Below are positions 11,570 to 24,100 of a DNA stretch of 64,000 nucleotides, one piece after another. Location: contig JAEQBH010004404.1 in assembly GCA_016808115.1 (NCBI GenBank), positions 1-64,000 of the forward strand. The letters are read 5' to 3'. The translations under genes were made by a program, and so were the position numbers. Within the stretch, counting starts at the first letter, position 1, and the number at the start of each line of letters is the position of its first letter. The stretch comes from Tetrastigma voinierianum. Taxonomy: Eukaryota > Streptophyta > Magnoliopsida > Vitales > Vitaceae. Below the pieces are notes generated by a model. It did not search any database. It was not told where the DNA came from and saw only the letters and a list, made by a program, of their open reading frames with translations.

Positions 11570-14110
11570 GACTAGATCAACAGACAAAGTCTCCTTTTGA
11601 GCTTATCCACACTGATATTTGGGGTCCTTTTCAGGTTGAGTCTACCTTAAGGTTTCGGTACTTTGTTACTTTTATAAATGATTATCCTCGATGTACTTGG
11701 CTACTTTTAATGAAAACTCGTGCTGTGTTATTCTTTATTTTCCAGAAGTTCCATGTTGAAATTCGAACTCAATTTAATACTTTCATTCGTATCCTACGAA
11801 GTGATAATGCAAAGGAATATTTTTCTGCATCAGTCTATTTCTTTATGTCCTCACATGGGATTCTTCACCAGTCCTTTTGTGCTTACACTCCTCAACAAAA
11901 TGGAGTGGCTGAGCGCAAGAACCGTCATTTAGTTGAAATCGCTCGCACTCTCTTACTCCATCATAAGGTTCTTCAACGTTTTTGGGGGGATGCTACTAAG
12001 CTGCTTGTTATTGGATTAATCGTATGTCATCCTCCGTTTTGCATGATCAGATCCCTCATTCTATCTTTTTTCTTAATCAACCTCTCTTCTACCTTCCTCC
12101 TCGTGTCTTTGGTTGTGTCTGTTTTATTCATATTCTTACTCCTAGGCAAGACAAGCTCTCAGCCAAAGCAACTAAGTGTGTCTTCTTGGGTTATTCTCGA
12201 CTTCAAAGGAGTTACAGATGTTATTCTACCAATACAAATCGATACTTCATCTCTGCTGATGTCACTTTCTATGAGGGTTCCTCTTTCTTCTCCTCTGAAG
12301 AGCATCCTCATGTTTCGAATGTCTTACATGTCCCTCTTGTCTTACCACCTCTAGATTTCCCTTCTCCACCTAAGAATGCTGTGACTCGACCACTTCAAGT
12401 TTATACTCCTCGTCCTCGCCCTCCAACAAGGCCTCTTGCTGATTCATCTTCTATGTCACCGTCATCTCTGCTCAGGTCACGCAGCCTTTGATGATCTCCC
12501 CATTTCCATTTGGAAGGTATCACTCTACTTGTGTATCCACAATTTATAATTTTCTAAGCTATCATCGTTTATCTTTACCATACTTTGCCTTTGTTTCCAC
12601 CTTGTCTTCTCTCTTTATCCCTATAAGCATTAATGAGGCTCTCTCTCCTCCGGGTTGGAAACTGGCAATGGTTGAGGAAATGGATCTTTCTTTCTGATGG
12701 CACATGAGACTTGTCCCTCTTCAGCACGGCAAGTCTCTAGTTGGGTTTATCTGACGAAGGTGGGACGATGCGAAGTAGATCAGCTTAAGGCCCTTTTGGT
12801 TGCCAAGGGGTATACTCAGCAATATGGCTTGGACTATTATGATACATTTTCTCCAGTGGCCAAGATTACCTCTGTTCACTTGCTTTTCTTTATAGTTGCT
12901 ATGCGTTCATCGCCCCTTTTTCAGTTGGATATCAAAAATGTCTTCTTTCATGGTGATAACTGCAGAAGGTATATATGGAGCGGCCAGCTGGTTTATTGCT
13001 CGAGGGAGAGTCTGGCTTTGGTATCTGAGCTACGTCGTTCCTTATATGAGTGCGAGAAATAGTCTCCTCGAGCTTGGTTTGCTTGATTTAGCTCAATGGT
13101 TGAGAGTTTAGCATGATTCGAGCCGCTATTAATCATTGGTTTTTATCATCATCACCACATTGGCGGTGTATTAACTTGATTGTTTATGTGGATGACATTG
13201 TCATTACAAGCGATGATCGGATAGTATTCGGAAGCTGAAAGCAGCCTTTTCGGCCAGACTTTTAGGCAAAGACTTGGGGAAACTCAAGTATTTTCTAGGC
13301 ATTGAGGTAGTTCGGTCTAATTCCGGAGTGGTTATTTCTCAGAGAAAGTATACCTTGGAAATATTGGCAGACACTGGTATGTTGGAATGTAAACCTGTAG
13401 ACACTCCTATGGATTCAAATGTCAAATTGGTACCAGGACAGGGGGAGCCTCTACAAGATCCAGGGAGATATCGACGACTTGTAGGTAAACTGAACTATCT
13501 CTCTATCACTCGGCCCGACATTTCTTTTCCTGTGAGCGTAGTTAGTCAGTTCCTATAATCATCTTGTGATGGCCATTGAGATGATGCAGTTTTTATTCTC
13601 CATTATGTTAAAGGAACAACAAGTCAAGAGGTGTTATATGAGAACAGAGGGCATACCAGTTGTTAGCTCTGATGATCTGCAAGGGCCCGATGAAAGCTTC
13701 TTTATTTGATAGACATTCTACATCAGGATATTGTGTGTTCATTGGAAGTAATTTAATATCTCAGAAGAGTAAGAAACAAGATGTAGTATGAAATCCCCAG
13801 TCTGTGAGGCCCAGAAGTATCAGTATGGCGCCCAGCAACATGTGAACTCATATGGTTGAAGCATCTCCTCCGAGCTAAGATTTGGGAATGATGAATAGAT
13901 GAAGCTATGTGATAATCAAGCGTACTTGCATATTTAAATCTAACACAGTTTTCCATGAGAGGACAGCGTAGTGGTGCCCTTTATCAAGAAAATATTGCAT
14001 TGAGATGCATGACTACTAGTTTTGTCAACTCTAATGACCCGACTAAGCGGATATCTTGTAGAAGTCTGCTTAGAAGTCGCAGGATAAAGTATATATGTGA
14101 CGAGTTGGAG
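11570..14110 (+). pseudogene. Broken copia pol: integrase, reverse transcriptase, RNase H
   Basis: The integrase is the best preserved part. ELIHTDIWGPF carries the first catalytic Asp, ILRSDNAKEYF the second, and PQQNGVAERKNRHL the Glu, all in one frame at 11595-11930. Reverse transcriptase is spread over several frames: LVAKGYTQQYGLDYYDTFSP near 12795, QLDIKNVFFHGD near 12930 and the catalytic YVDD near 13180-13195. KLKYFLGIEVV near 13275 opens a ~94-codon intact stretch ending in TRPDISFPVSVVSQF. RNase H is present as YCVFIGSNLISQKSKKQD near 13730 with later frameshifts. Stops and shifts make it inactive. Confidence 0.88.
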
Positions 14111-14144
14111 TCTTTTGATCCCATATGCTCGACTTGAGGGAGAG

Positions 14145-14312
14145 TGTTAAGGGTTAGTCTCCTAATCCATTTAGGATTATTTTTTTCCTTCTCTCTTTAG
14201 TCTCTAGTTAATTTCCCCAGCTTTGTTTTAACTAGCACTGCGCTAGAGTATACATATGTATTTTTTCCTCCTTTGTAAATTAATGAAATCTACGAAATTC
14301 ATTTTCTCGACA
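14145..14312 (+). repeat. 3' LTR of the copia element
   Basis: Starts TGTTAAGGGTTAGTC after the purine tract and ends CTCGACA. It differs from the 5' LTR by many substitutions and small indels, so the insertion is not recent. Confidence 0.88.
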
Positions 14313-15540
14313 AACGCAAAAAACAATTTGTCAGGTATGGGAACGGCAAGGATACTGCAATTTGACTATCAAATAAAGATGGCTGCACTTCCCACCATAA
14401 AGAGATACTACAATTTGATTCTGATGTTACAAATCAATGAGTGCTTAACAGCAAGAGACGTTGAAGAGTAGAACTTGTCTAGTATCATACCTGAGGGAAA
14501 TTCTTTTTTTTTTTTTTATTAGTAAACAAGAACATGTTATAAAGAATTACGGAAAATTCAACTGTATTCATTCTTAACATCCCATCAGATGTTTGCAAAG
14601 TTTAAAAAGAGATACATTAAAAGGCTAAACTGAATGCGAATAAACATAAATTGAAAATAGACTTTCTGGTCATTGATTTCCAACCCATTTCATGGGGCTA
14701 ACAAAACCATTTACTTGAGAGAGGCTTATATGTTTTTGCAAATTTAAATATTTTCAAGTGCAGTATTTTATGAAACCTCAGGACAAGGTGTCGTTTTGGG
14801 AGTGCAATGTGATTCTAATTTCTAAGGAAGTTTGGTGGAGGTGTTAATTGAAGTGAACATTCTTATAGTCATATGTTAACAAGTATATGGATAACAGAAA
14901 CATAGTTCAAACTATTACTGCTATAACAAGAAGGCACGGAATAAGAAGTGCAATTCTTACCATAAAAGAAAAGACAATAATAGCAGTTGTAAATATCATT
15001 CCGAATACTGAATCAAACAAGATTTCATCTTGTTGCACGGTTATTGTTAGTTATCAAATAGCCGGTCTCAACCATTAAGCCGAGACCATTTGGTCTCTTC
15101 CACAAATTTTCCATCAAATTATCAAAACCCTTCATTATTAACCAGGAAATTATTAAAATTTATAGTAGATTTTACATAATATAATAAAGCTTCTATTGGC
15201 TGCAGATTCTTATAAGCTTAGAACAACCACCACTATTATGCACAACCCCAAACAAAAACAACCATATGGATTGTCTTCTGGCAGTGACATAAGCATAAAA
15301 TCAGCCCTCCAGAATGGGTGACACGTCAATTAAAACACACTGCCAGTCAAGAACTACAAAATCACACTTAACTAGAACCACCACACTCAGCATAAACATT
15401 GTGAATAAATAAAACAGAAACAATAATCAAATTGAAAGCTATCATCATTCACAGACTAGACAAATGTTTGAAGTAAACTCCACAAGATCTAACCAGAGGA
15501 AGGCAGAAACTCAATTCATATTCAAAAAAGATCCAATTAC
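14313..15540. other. First-intron stretch of the WD40 gene, no gene seen
   Basis: AT-rich sequence between the copia element and the probable 5' noncoding exon. I see no exon or RNA gene here. Confidence 0.5.
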
Positions 15541-15700
15541 CTTCGACAGAGTTGGTTTGGATACAAGAGGGAGCTTTTCGCAGTTAGGGAGGCAGAGCAG
15601 AGTTGCATATAGGAAAATAGAAACAAATCAATAAAATAAAAAGCAGAGAGTTTCAGGGGATTCGATGTTGAAAGTTGAGAGAAGATACACTACATGGAAG
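15541..15700 (-). other. Probable 5' noncoding exon of the WD40 gene
   Basis: On the minus strand CTCTGTCGAAG is followed by a good donor GTAATTGG (gt at 15540-15539). The first coding exon has an acceptor TTGCTTCAG at 10381 with 14 bases of leader before its ATG at 10366. Joining the two would put the whole copia element in one ~5.2-kb leader intron. The right end of this exon, and hence the start of transcription, is a guess. No transcript evidence is available. Confidence 0.45.
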
Positions 15701-17007
15701 AGCTCAGCTTTTCCCCTTCATTTTCCCGGTTGTTTTTCTCGGGAAAAATACCAGCGGAGGGATGAGGAAATAGTGGAAAAAAGGCAGGATTTTTCAAAAA
15801 AAAAATCAAAAAAACAAGAAGCCTGCAGAGAATTATTCCTGAGGAAAATAAGATTTAAAAAAATGTAATAAAAAAGAATATTAAACAGGAAGGCTTGAGG
15901 TGTGATGTGGGCACCCCTCACTGTGATGAATGGGCACTTGTTTAAAGTGAAAAGACGAATACGCCCCTTGTCTTGGATAGAAAGGCATTCCAGTTTAAAG
16001 CTAGGGTTGTAAACTTATACTAAATATAGTTCTTTTGTTTTTTCCAAGGTAACGTCATACAATGGATTCAACAAGTTCCGATTTGAAAATATTAATTAAC
16101 GTTAGAATCTCCTTTCCCCGTTCCTTCCATACTTTGGAAGAAGTAATTAAATTAATTAATGATAAACAAAAATTAAACTTTCTATTATCAACTATTTTTT
16201 AGATTTGGTCCCTCTCATTGTGGTGCATATTTATAGGTAGAATCGTAAATTTATTACTTTCAATAAAGAGCATGAAATTATTAATGGCTATTTTGATGGG
16301 AAAAGTCCCGTATTAATACATTTTTAAAATAAAAATATTTTTATTGATTAGTATGATATATAGATATAAGCGTATAATCGAAGTGCAAAAAGTATAAAAA
16401 ATTAAGCGATATCAGAGTTAATGGCGTAATGAATCGGTTAGAGAGAACACATCGTTTTATAGTTGAGCGCACGTATTTAATATTGTTATTATGACTAAAA
16501 TACGTATGATTCCAGTTATTTAGTATATTGGCAGTAAGTGATTTAGTTTCTTGTCGCTGTCAAATATCTTTTCTTCCATCTAAATCATTTCCATCTGAAT
16601 AAAAGGCGTCTATAAGACAAGCAAGCGCATCGGAATAGTACAAACAAACAAATGCAAAGGCGACAATAGCTTAATGTGCTCACGAAACAATGACAACCAA
16701 ACGAAAAATAAATAAATGAAAACCTATATCTCGTGGAATAACTATTTTATTGAGAAAGAAAATTATGGAAAGAGGTGTATATGAGTGATTTCATACAAAA
16801 AATGACCAAAAAGACTCCTCTTATAGCTTAAAGGAAAATATGCTAACAAATAAAAAATTAACCGTATTAATACATTGATACAAAAATAACAAAACATCCA
16901 TGATCAATAATAGGAAATAAGTACTTCACTAAGTGTCTCAAAAATACTACCATAGCATATTGTAGGTTATGTTATGGTGGTATCTATAGTCTATTATGGT
17001 AGTTGTT
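15701..17007. other. Intergenic AT-rich stretch
   Basis: No gene seen. A short imperfect inverted repeat lies at about 16949-17004, with ctaccatag at one end and ctattatggtag at the other. It is too short and unbounded to call a MITE. The left LTR of the SIRE-like element starts at its right edge. Confidence 0.5.
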
Positions 17008-17925
17008 TGAGATATTTCTTGTCATAATATTAGGTAAAAATAAATCGCATGTTTCTAATAGCAGAAATTGTCACAACCAATGTTGCACAAGTTGGTGCAT
17101 CATGATGTGTGACACAACTTATCATATTCAGTCGAGTCTGATTTTAGAGCTAATATTTTGCAAATCATGAGTCAATATTAGAAACGTGTTTAGGAAGATT
17201 AGTGGAGAATATTGGGCAATATTATATGAATCAAATTAGAGATATCATATATTTATCGTGTGAGATTTCTAAAGAACGAAGATGTTCTACTATGATAAGT
17301 ATGGAAGGAAATCAAAATATTCTAATTTCTTTTGTTGTGAGACAGTTTTAGGAAACTTGTGGAAGTGCGAGATATTGAGAAGATCTACAGGGTTCTTGAA
17401 AAAGGTACAGAGACGTTTCTTTACGGATGGACTAGAGAGAGTACACCTGAGGGATTTTTGGATGAAATTTGTTCGCATGTGAGAGATAGTTGTTGTGAGT
17501 CTTGCACTCAGTATGTGATAGCGGTGTTGATCTCTTTGTTGAGAATGGAGTGTGTAGGTGTGTAGGGTTCATATGTAAGTTATATGGGGGAATAAGAGCT
17601 TTATTTTTCGTGTTTATTTATGAGAGAGTTAAGGAAGACAGTTGTAGAAAATGGGAGTTTTGTAAATCAAGGCAAACATATCAAACTAATTAATATATAG
17701 TGGAATTTCTTGCATCCCGGGGCTCGGCCTCGCGGATATAGAACTCTTGGCAAAACGAATCTTTTGTCTCCTTGTGTGTGTGATGGTTTTTCTATCTCTC
17801 CTACAATTTTATTTTCGTAATTAATCATTAATATATATCTTGGTAGACCTGGATTTTGACAATGTCCCATCACTTGATGCAACAACTGGTGAATCACTAT
17901 CAAAACAAACAGTTTTTCTTTTTCA
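17008..17925 (+). repeat. 5' LTR of the SIRE-like element
   Basis: Matches 29654-30126 and 36658-37110 in order, for example caagttggtgcatcatg, gtgtgacacaactta, caacttgatgca-type text and cactatcaaaacaaa near the end. Starts TGAGATATTT, ends near TTTTTCA at 17925. Divergence from the 3' LTR is high, in keeping with great age. Confidence 0.85.
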
Positions 17926-18060
17926 ATCAGTATCAGAGCGAGTCACTATAAATTATTGAGTGAGATTCGTGGATTATCTAACTGTTTTGTCTCAAAGTGT
18001 TGTCGGGTAGTGAAGAATTTGAACAGACGAATGAAAGGTACCTTCCCTTAATATACAAAT

Positions 18061-20370
18061 ATGATTTATGCCCCTAACCTCTTCAATGCTTCTCATAAAA
18101 TAAGCATAAATTATGGAACTAATTTTTATGCAAATAACATATACCTAAGGATCCAATACATGAAATGTGAAGGGTATGGATATATTAAGGCTGAATGTGC
18201 TAATACATGGAGTGATGATGAGTATGGTACCACAACCTTAGAATGTACTGGAGCATGTTAAGAAAAATGTGTGAATGCTAAATTCTAGTACCATAGCCTT
18301 AGACCAAATTTTGATGATGGGGAGAACAAAAAAAAAAGGTCACAAGGTTTAGGCTTCAAGGAAGAAGGTCATAAACTAAACCTCTTGCCCTCACAAAATG
18401 TTGTTCTGACAAGTAGGAAGTTACCATCGTAAAGGTCATAGGAAGAATCATTCATCAAGAAGACAAATACTCGGATGCTACTATTGCAATAAGCTAGGAC
18501 ATATCCGGAGGGAATGTTCTCGCTTCTTGATGCATCAAAAGGTCAGACAACAATAGCAACACCCTAAAACAAAACATGTTTAGGTGGTAAATGATATGGA
18601 AGGTGCTTGGTGGCTTGCACATCTCCCAAGTTGAATATTCAGCAAAAAATGGTACTTTGATAGTGGAAGCTTCAAACACGTGACAGGTAATAAAGAATTT
18701 ATGACCAATCCACTACCTTGCAATCTAAGGTCTGTAACATTCAGTGATGGTGCTAAAGGTATTGTGATTGTCAGTGGCCTCCTAAAAGTTCCAGGTATGT
18801 CTATATTAGAAAATGTTCTTCTTGTGAATGAGTTAAAGGTAAATCTCATCAATATTAGTCAATTGTGTGATCATAATTTATTTTTCTAATTTACTAAAGA
18901 CAAATGCTCAGTCATTGACAGTACAAACGCATGTGTTATGGAAGGAAAAATATCATCAAACAATTGCAATTTGTTGACTTGTTTAGGAACTTATTGCACC
19001 ACCTTGTTAACTGGCTTCGGATATTTGACATAGAGACTTGATCCTGATAATCACGAGAGCCTCGGTAAACTATTGCAGCTTGATATTGTAAATTCCCGAA
19101 TATGGAGATTGACCTTGAAAAGGTGTGCAGTCAATATCAAATTAGGAAACAAATCGAGGATGTCTCTCACACGAATGAGGCAACATCCATACACCCGCAA
19201 AGTCATAGAACTCCTTCAGATGGACCTAATGGGATCAATGCAATTTGAAAGTTTATGGGGGAAAAGGTATGTGTTTGTATGTGTTGATGACTACTCAAGA
19301 TTCTCATGGGTAAACTTTCTTAGAGAGAAATCCGACACATTTAATGCATATAAGATATTGTTTCTAAAGTTAATGCGTGAAAGGAACAAATAACTCAAGA
19401 AGGCTATCAAGATAAGGAGTGATCACGGGAAGAAGTTTGAAAACTCCCACTTCACTAAGTTTTTCAATAACATAGGATAGATCATGAATTCTCTGATCAT
19501 AAGATATCTCCACATAATGGGGTGGAAGAAGGGAAGAACATAGCACTACGAAAAATGGCTCGAATTATGCTCGTATCAAAAAATGTTCTCGTAAAGTTTT
19601 GCCGCAAAGCCCAGCCAAACCTGACATGTTATACTTTGAACATGGTCTACCTTAGTTCGAGACAAGTATGACACGTTATGAAATTTGAGGAGGTGAAACC
19701 CATCATAAAGTACTTTATGAGTTTGACACTACCTATTTTATCACCATGACAGAAACCAAAAAAAGAAATTTCTATACGAAAGCAATTTAGGCATGTTTCT
19801 AGGATATTCCACTAGCTTGACCAAGCCTATAGAGTCTCTTCTGAAATGACCTTGATACAATCATGGAATCAGGCAAATGTGGTGGTTGATGATTGAGGAT
19901 CAAGATATACTTCAATAAGGTCCAACGATTAAGATGTTGAATTCCTCATACTCAAGCGGTACAATAGAAAGCGATAACCGATGTCTCAAAAGGATGATGC
20001 ATCACCTAGCGGCAACACTGTCTTATCCGCAGGTGATCCATCATCGGTGACTCATCCGGCTGCGGAAAGATCTTGAGACTGATATAACCACTAGTATCTT
20101 AGTTCGTGAGCCTTCCAAATGAGTTCAGAAGAATCATTCAGCTTATGACATTATTGGAGATCCTAAAGCTGGTGTTCAAACACGAGAGAATTCCAAGTCA
20201 ACTATAGAGAGACAATCGGGCCCATATGCTTCACTTAAAAAATAGAGCTAAAGAATGTCTACTAATTGACTGTTGTGCATGACAAGTTGGGGCAATTCAC
20301 AAGGAATGAAGTTTATGATTTGGTGCCTAGACCTAAAGATGCAAATGTCAACAAAACCACTTAATTTGAA
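18061..20370 (+). pseudogene. Broken gag, protease and integrase of the SIRE-like element
   Basis: Pieces of gag: KCEGYGYIKAECANT near 18150, then a zinc knuckle CYYCNKLGHIRRECSRF near 18480. The protease site reads YFDSGSFKHVTGNKEF near 18655. GAG-pre-integrase and integrase follow: LLQMDLMGSMQFESLWGKRY and VCVDDYSRFSWVNFLREKSD at about 19215-19350, and KIRSDHGKKFENSHF near 19410. The start of the polymerase part, FTRNEVYDLVPRPKDANVNK, is seen near 20300, after which the reverse-transcriptase core is missing. VCVDDYSRF and REKSDTF are characteristic of SIRE-type copia. Many stops and frameshifts. Confidence 0.85.
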
Positions 20371-21071
20371 CTATGGTACAATCATGACTCTACTATTAGC
20401 TTAAAGGGTTCTTTTGATGCAAAAGCAGAGTACATAGCTGCTATTAGTAGTTGTTCTCGGCTCATTTGGATTAAAAACATGTTGAAAGATTATGGTGTCT
20501 CAAAGATAGTGCATCATCTGGTATGACATTGTACTATGAGAACGTTACTGGATTTAATTTCTTCAAAAACTCAGTTCAGCATTCTCGATCCAAGCATATC
20601 AGACATCACTTTATCAGAAGCTTGGTAAAAAATTGTAACAACCCGAAATATACCCTAACAGTTTCGGACTTGTTTAGGGTATAGTAAAAGTAAAAGTATA
20701 TTTATCCGAAATAAATTAAAGATAAAAATAAAATAAGCAAGAACTTGGAATTAATAAATAGTTAAAGGTAAATTAATAAATTACCAATTCATGACCCAAG
20801 TGCGTAATATAATAAGTTCATATGCCAAAGTGGAATAAGCATAAGTTAAATCCAAGAGTAATAGGGGTGGAGGGACGAAAAGAGTAATAAAAGAAAGATA
20901 TTAGAATAAAATAAGAAAGAAAAATAGTGGAAGAGACAAGTGGCTTGAAGGAAAGAGGGAGGAAGTTTCCTCCTTGGAAAGTGAAATAAAAGGAATAAGA
21001 CCAAAATAAATATCTCATTTTGGTCTTGGAGAAAGGGAGAGCAAACACGGATAAGAGAGAAGAGAAGAGAA

Positions 21072-21112
21072 AGGAAGAAGAAGAAGAAGAAGAAGAAGAA
21101 GAAGAAGAAGAG
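21072..21112 (+). repeat. (GAA)n microsatellite
   Basis: About thirteen GAA/AAG units inside the 4.5-kb solo LTR, in a longer purine-rich tract (about 21055-21150). Confidence 0.97.
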
Positions 21113-21839
21113 AAAAGAAAAGAAGAAAGAAGGAAAAGAAAAGAGAAGGTCACAGGTATGGAACTATGATTTGGTATAGAAAAATATGGGTGTATGGAAC
21201 TGTGAATATTTGTATGAATACACATGTCTTGGGTTGTATGGAACTATGAGTATAGTTTTATTGCATCACAAAAACTATGGGAGTATGAAATCTAGTTTGA
21301 ATAAAAGGTTTAGATACGTGGTTTAGACGCATATCTTGTGTATGGTTTGGGTTTGGGAACTTCTGGCTATTTCCGTTTGCTTTGTAGGGTTGAGTTGAGG
21401 AAAATTTCACAGGATCACAGATGTGTTTTTAGGAAGGTCAGTTAAGTTGAACTGAAAATTCGCTATGTTTGATCATATGCGGTAGCCTGACCTTAGAAGC
21501 AGTTTTAGGTCAGAGAAATAAAGAGTCTGAGTAAGTCCTTCTGATAATTTGTAGCCACATCGATTAAGTGATGATAGGCTCTTGAATTTCTCGTTGGACC
21601 TCGTAGATCGAAGTTATGGTCCCTTTTAGGATCGGCTCGATTAAATGCAGTCGGGTTAGTCGTCCAGTTCGGGTCAACTAGCCGTACCTTAGAACGGGTT
21701 TTTGGATCAGAAATAAAGAGAATTTGACAGTAAGTCCTTATAGAAAATTGTATCCACGTCCATAAACTTGATGTTAGGCTTTTGAATTTCTCGGTCGGAC
21801 CCACAGACTTGAGTTATGGTGCACTACTTTTTGAGCAGT

Positions 21840-23060
21840 CAAATGGGTGAAGAATTCGGGCCATGGGGTCATCAAATGGGGTCGGTAGGACCTCGTCATG
21901 TGACTGGCTCGTCATGTAGGCTTAGCTCGTCCTGAAGAGCTCAGCTCATCTGTGAAGCTGGGCTCGTCACTTCAGTCTTGACTCGTTGAGTCCCAGGTCA
22001 TTTCGTCGAGGTAATTGCGCCTGATCGACTTCGGGAAGGTCATATCTCCTTCGTTTGAATTCAGATTTTGGTGTTCTTGGACTCTATGGAAAGCCCATTG
22101 AGTCAAGAATCCATCCATATGCTTAGGGAAGATGACCGATGTCAGACCGGTGTTAGACTGAGAGGCTCGTCTTGGTGCAGCTCGTCGGTCGAATCAGCTC
22201 GTCGAGGCGGTGCACATGACGCGCTTCAAAAACGGAAGGTCATATCTCCTCTTACGTTTGAACTCCGTTTGGGTGTTCTTGGACTACATGGAAAGCCATT
22301 GAGTCAGAATTCATCCATATGCCTGAAAGATATTAGATGTCAGACTAAGGTGTTAGACTGAGCTCGTCGCTGGTGCAGCTCGTCGGTCAGTCGGCTTGTC
22401 AAGGCGGCGCGCACATGACCTTGACGGAAGGTCATATCTCCTTCGTTTGAACTCCGTTGGGTGTTTTGGACTCTATGGAAGAAAGCCATTGAGTCAGAAT
22501 CCATCCATTTGCCTGAAAGATATTAGATGTCAGACTAAGGTGTTAGACTGAGCTCGTCACTTCAGTGCAGCTCGTCGGTCGGGTCGACTCGTCGAGTATT
22601 TGCGCGCGACCTCGACTTCGAATGTCATATCTCAACCGTTTGAACTTGGACTCTATGGAAAGTCCATTGAGTCAAGAATCCATCCATATGCTTGGGGAAG
22701 ATATTAGATGTCAAACTGAGGTGTTAGACTGAGCTCGTCACTTCAGTGCAGCTTGTCAGTCCAGGTCAGCTCGTCAAGAATGACTACGCATGACCTCCAA
22801 CTTCGGAATGTCATATCTCCTTCGTTTGAACTCCAATTCGGGTGTTCTTGGACTCTATGGAAAGCCCTTTGAGTCAAGAATACATTCATATGCCTGAGGA
22901 GGCTAGTAGATTTCAGACAGAGGTGATAAACCAAGTTTACGAGGTCGTCTCATTTCGTCGGTTCGAATTGACTCGTCGAGGTTGACTGCGACCTCCGACC
23001 GGAAGGTCATATCTCGCCGATTTGAACTCCGATTCGGGTGTTCTTGGAATTTATGTAAAA
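21840..23060 (+). repeat. Tandem array of ~193-bp units inside the solo LTR
   Basis: Six units are marked by (g/a)(g/t)gtcatatctc at about 22037, 22238, 22430, 22623, 22809 and 23005, so the spacing is 186-201 bp. Each goes on with a form of gtttgaactccgat, ggtgttcttggactctatgg, aaagcc-attgagtcaagaa and catatgc, and then GTTAGACTGAGCTCGTC followed by repeated GCTCGTCGG. Two related but older units (cagaaataaagag, gaatttctcg, gagttatgg) lie just before, at about 21513 and 21707. Confidence 0.9.
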
Positions 23061-23963
23061 TCTGGGTGAGTCAAAAAATACAGCCATACTAGTATGATAA
23101 AGTGGAACTCATATTAGGTCGGAGATAAGGAAAACGATGAAGTAGATATGAGCAAATAAGAACATAAGTAGATTTAATATGGGTAAAGTCAATTTGGAAT
23201 ACATGGTAGAAAGGAATATAGAAGAAAAGATAAAGATAAATAGTTTGGACATGAAGGGTACCTAAGGGTATTAAAGAAGAAGTCTATGTTCCTGCACTCC
23301 TAGGGGAGATAGAGCAGTGCGATACTTTCCTGAAGTAAAGCGTCTGAAGTATAGAAATGTATAGGTACATATGTCATAAGATAAGATAGACTAATAAAGA
23401 ATATGAAGATATAAGATGTTACGGGAATGGAATTTTTGTACACGAATGATAAGCATGTATGAATATAAGAATGAGTAAATGCATGCCGCGATGATAGGTT
23501 ATATACGAAAATGCTATATCTTTATTATATGATAGAATATGAAATATGAATACAAGAGTGAAGAGATGGAATATGAGTAGCTAAAACATGAACGAAATGT
23601 GATATAGAATAGACATATATGAGATGATATGTATGTATTATAGAGAAATATGAGAACTGTAATATGAAGCTACAGATATGAGCAATTAAACTAAAGTAAT
23701 GATGGTATATATTGCATAAGCAATCATGATAACAATAATAGTTAATCATGCTTATGAAATATGCGAGAAAAATGTAATAACATTGATTATGCGCTTAGAA
23801 TGCGGTAGAGGATAGATAGGCATGCACATAGGGAAGATACGATTCGCTGCTGACATAAAGCTGGTCTCGAGGCCGTTTAGTCGATGACATAGATCCGTTT
23901 GGATCGGGTGGCCCGAAGAAAGTCGCCCACGAGCGCGCCAGTACCATGGATGGTTCTTGTAAA

Positions 23964-24100
23964 TACGGTGATGATCTGCCCGGGTATAATATTATTCGGG
24001 CATAGGTCCTTGTCTCGTGCGGTGATGATACCTTGATATAATATTATTGACGTAGATCCTTGTCTCGTGCGGTGATGATACCTTGAATTTATATACGGTA
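23964..24100 (+). repeat. Short tandem repeat in the solo LTR
   Basis: Two to three units built on ggtgatgatacctt, gatataatattatt and taggtccttgtctcgtg, about 57-60 bp each. Confidence 0.8.

Larger units (their letters stand above)
10726..14312 (+). mobile_element. Ty1/copia retrotransposon lacking gag, in the first intron of the WD40 gene
   Basis: The 5' LTR is about 10726-10888, starting TATTAAGGATTAG (TG changed to TA). The primer site TGGTATCAGAG is at 10891. A purine tract GAGGGAGAG precedes the 3' LTR at 14145-14312, which starts TGTTAAGGGTTAG. The order integrase, reverse transcriptase, RNase H is that of copia. Gag and protease are missing: the ~550 bases after the primer site do not encode them. 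No clean target duplication is seen (GGCAC against AACGC), so the insertion looks old or an end is damaged. It lies antisense to the host gene, inside its 5' intron. Its LTR family is also found in the TRIM at 4805-5473. Confidence 0.9.

Noticed and set aside
16949..17004. MITE from the ctaccatag inverted repeat
   Set aside because: Only ~56 bp in all, imperfect, and no target duplication; it also abuts an LTR.
20818..21225. 135-codon Ser-rich minus-strand frame
   Set aside because: It is the reverse reading of the GAA microsatellite inside the solo LTR.
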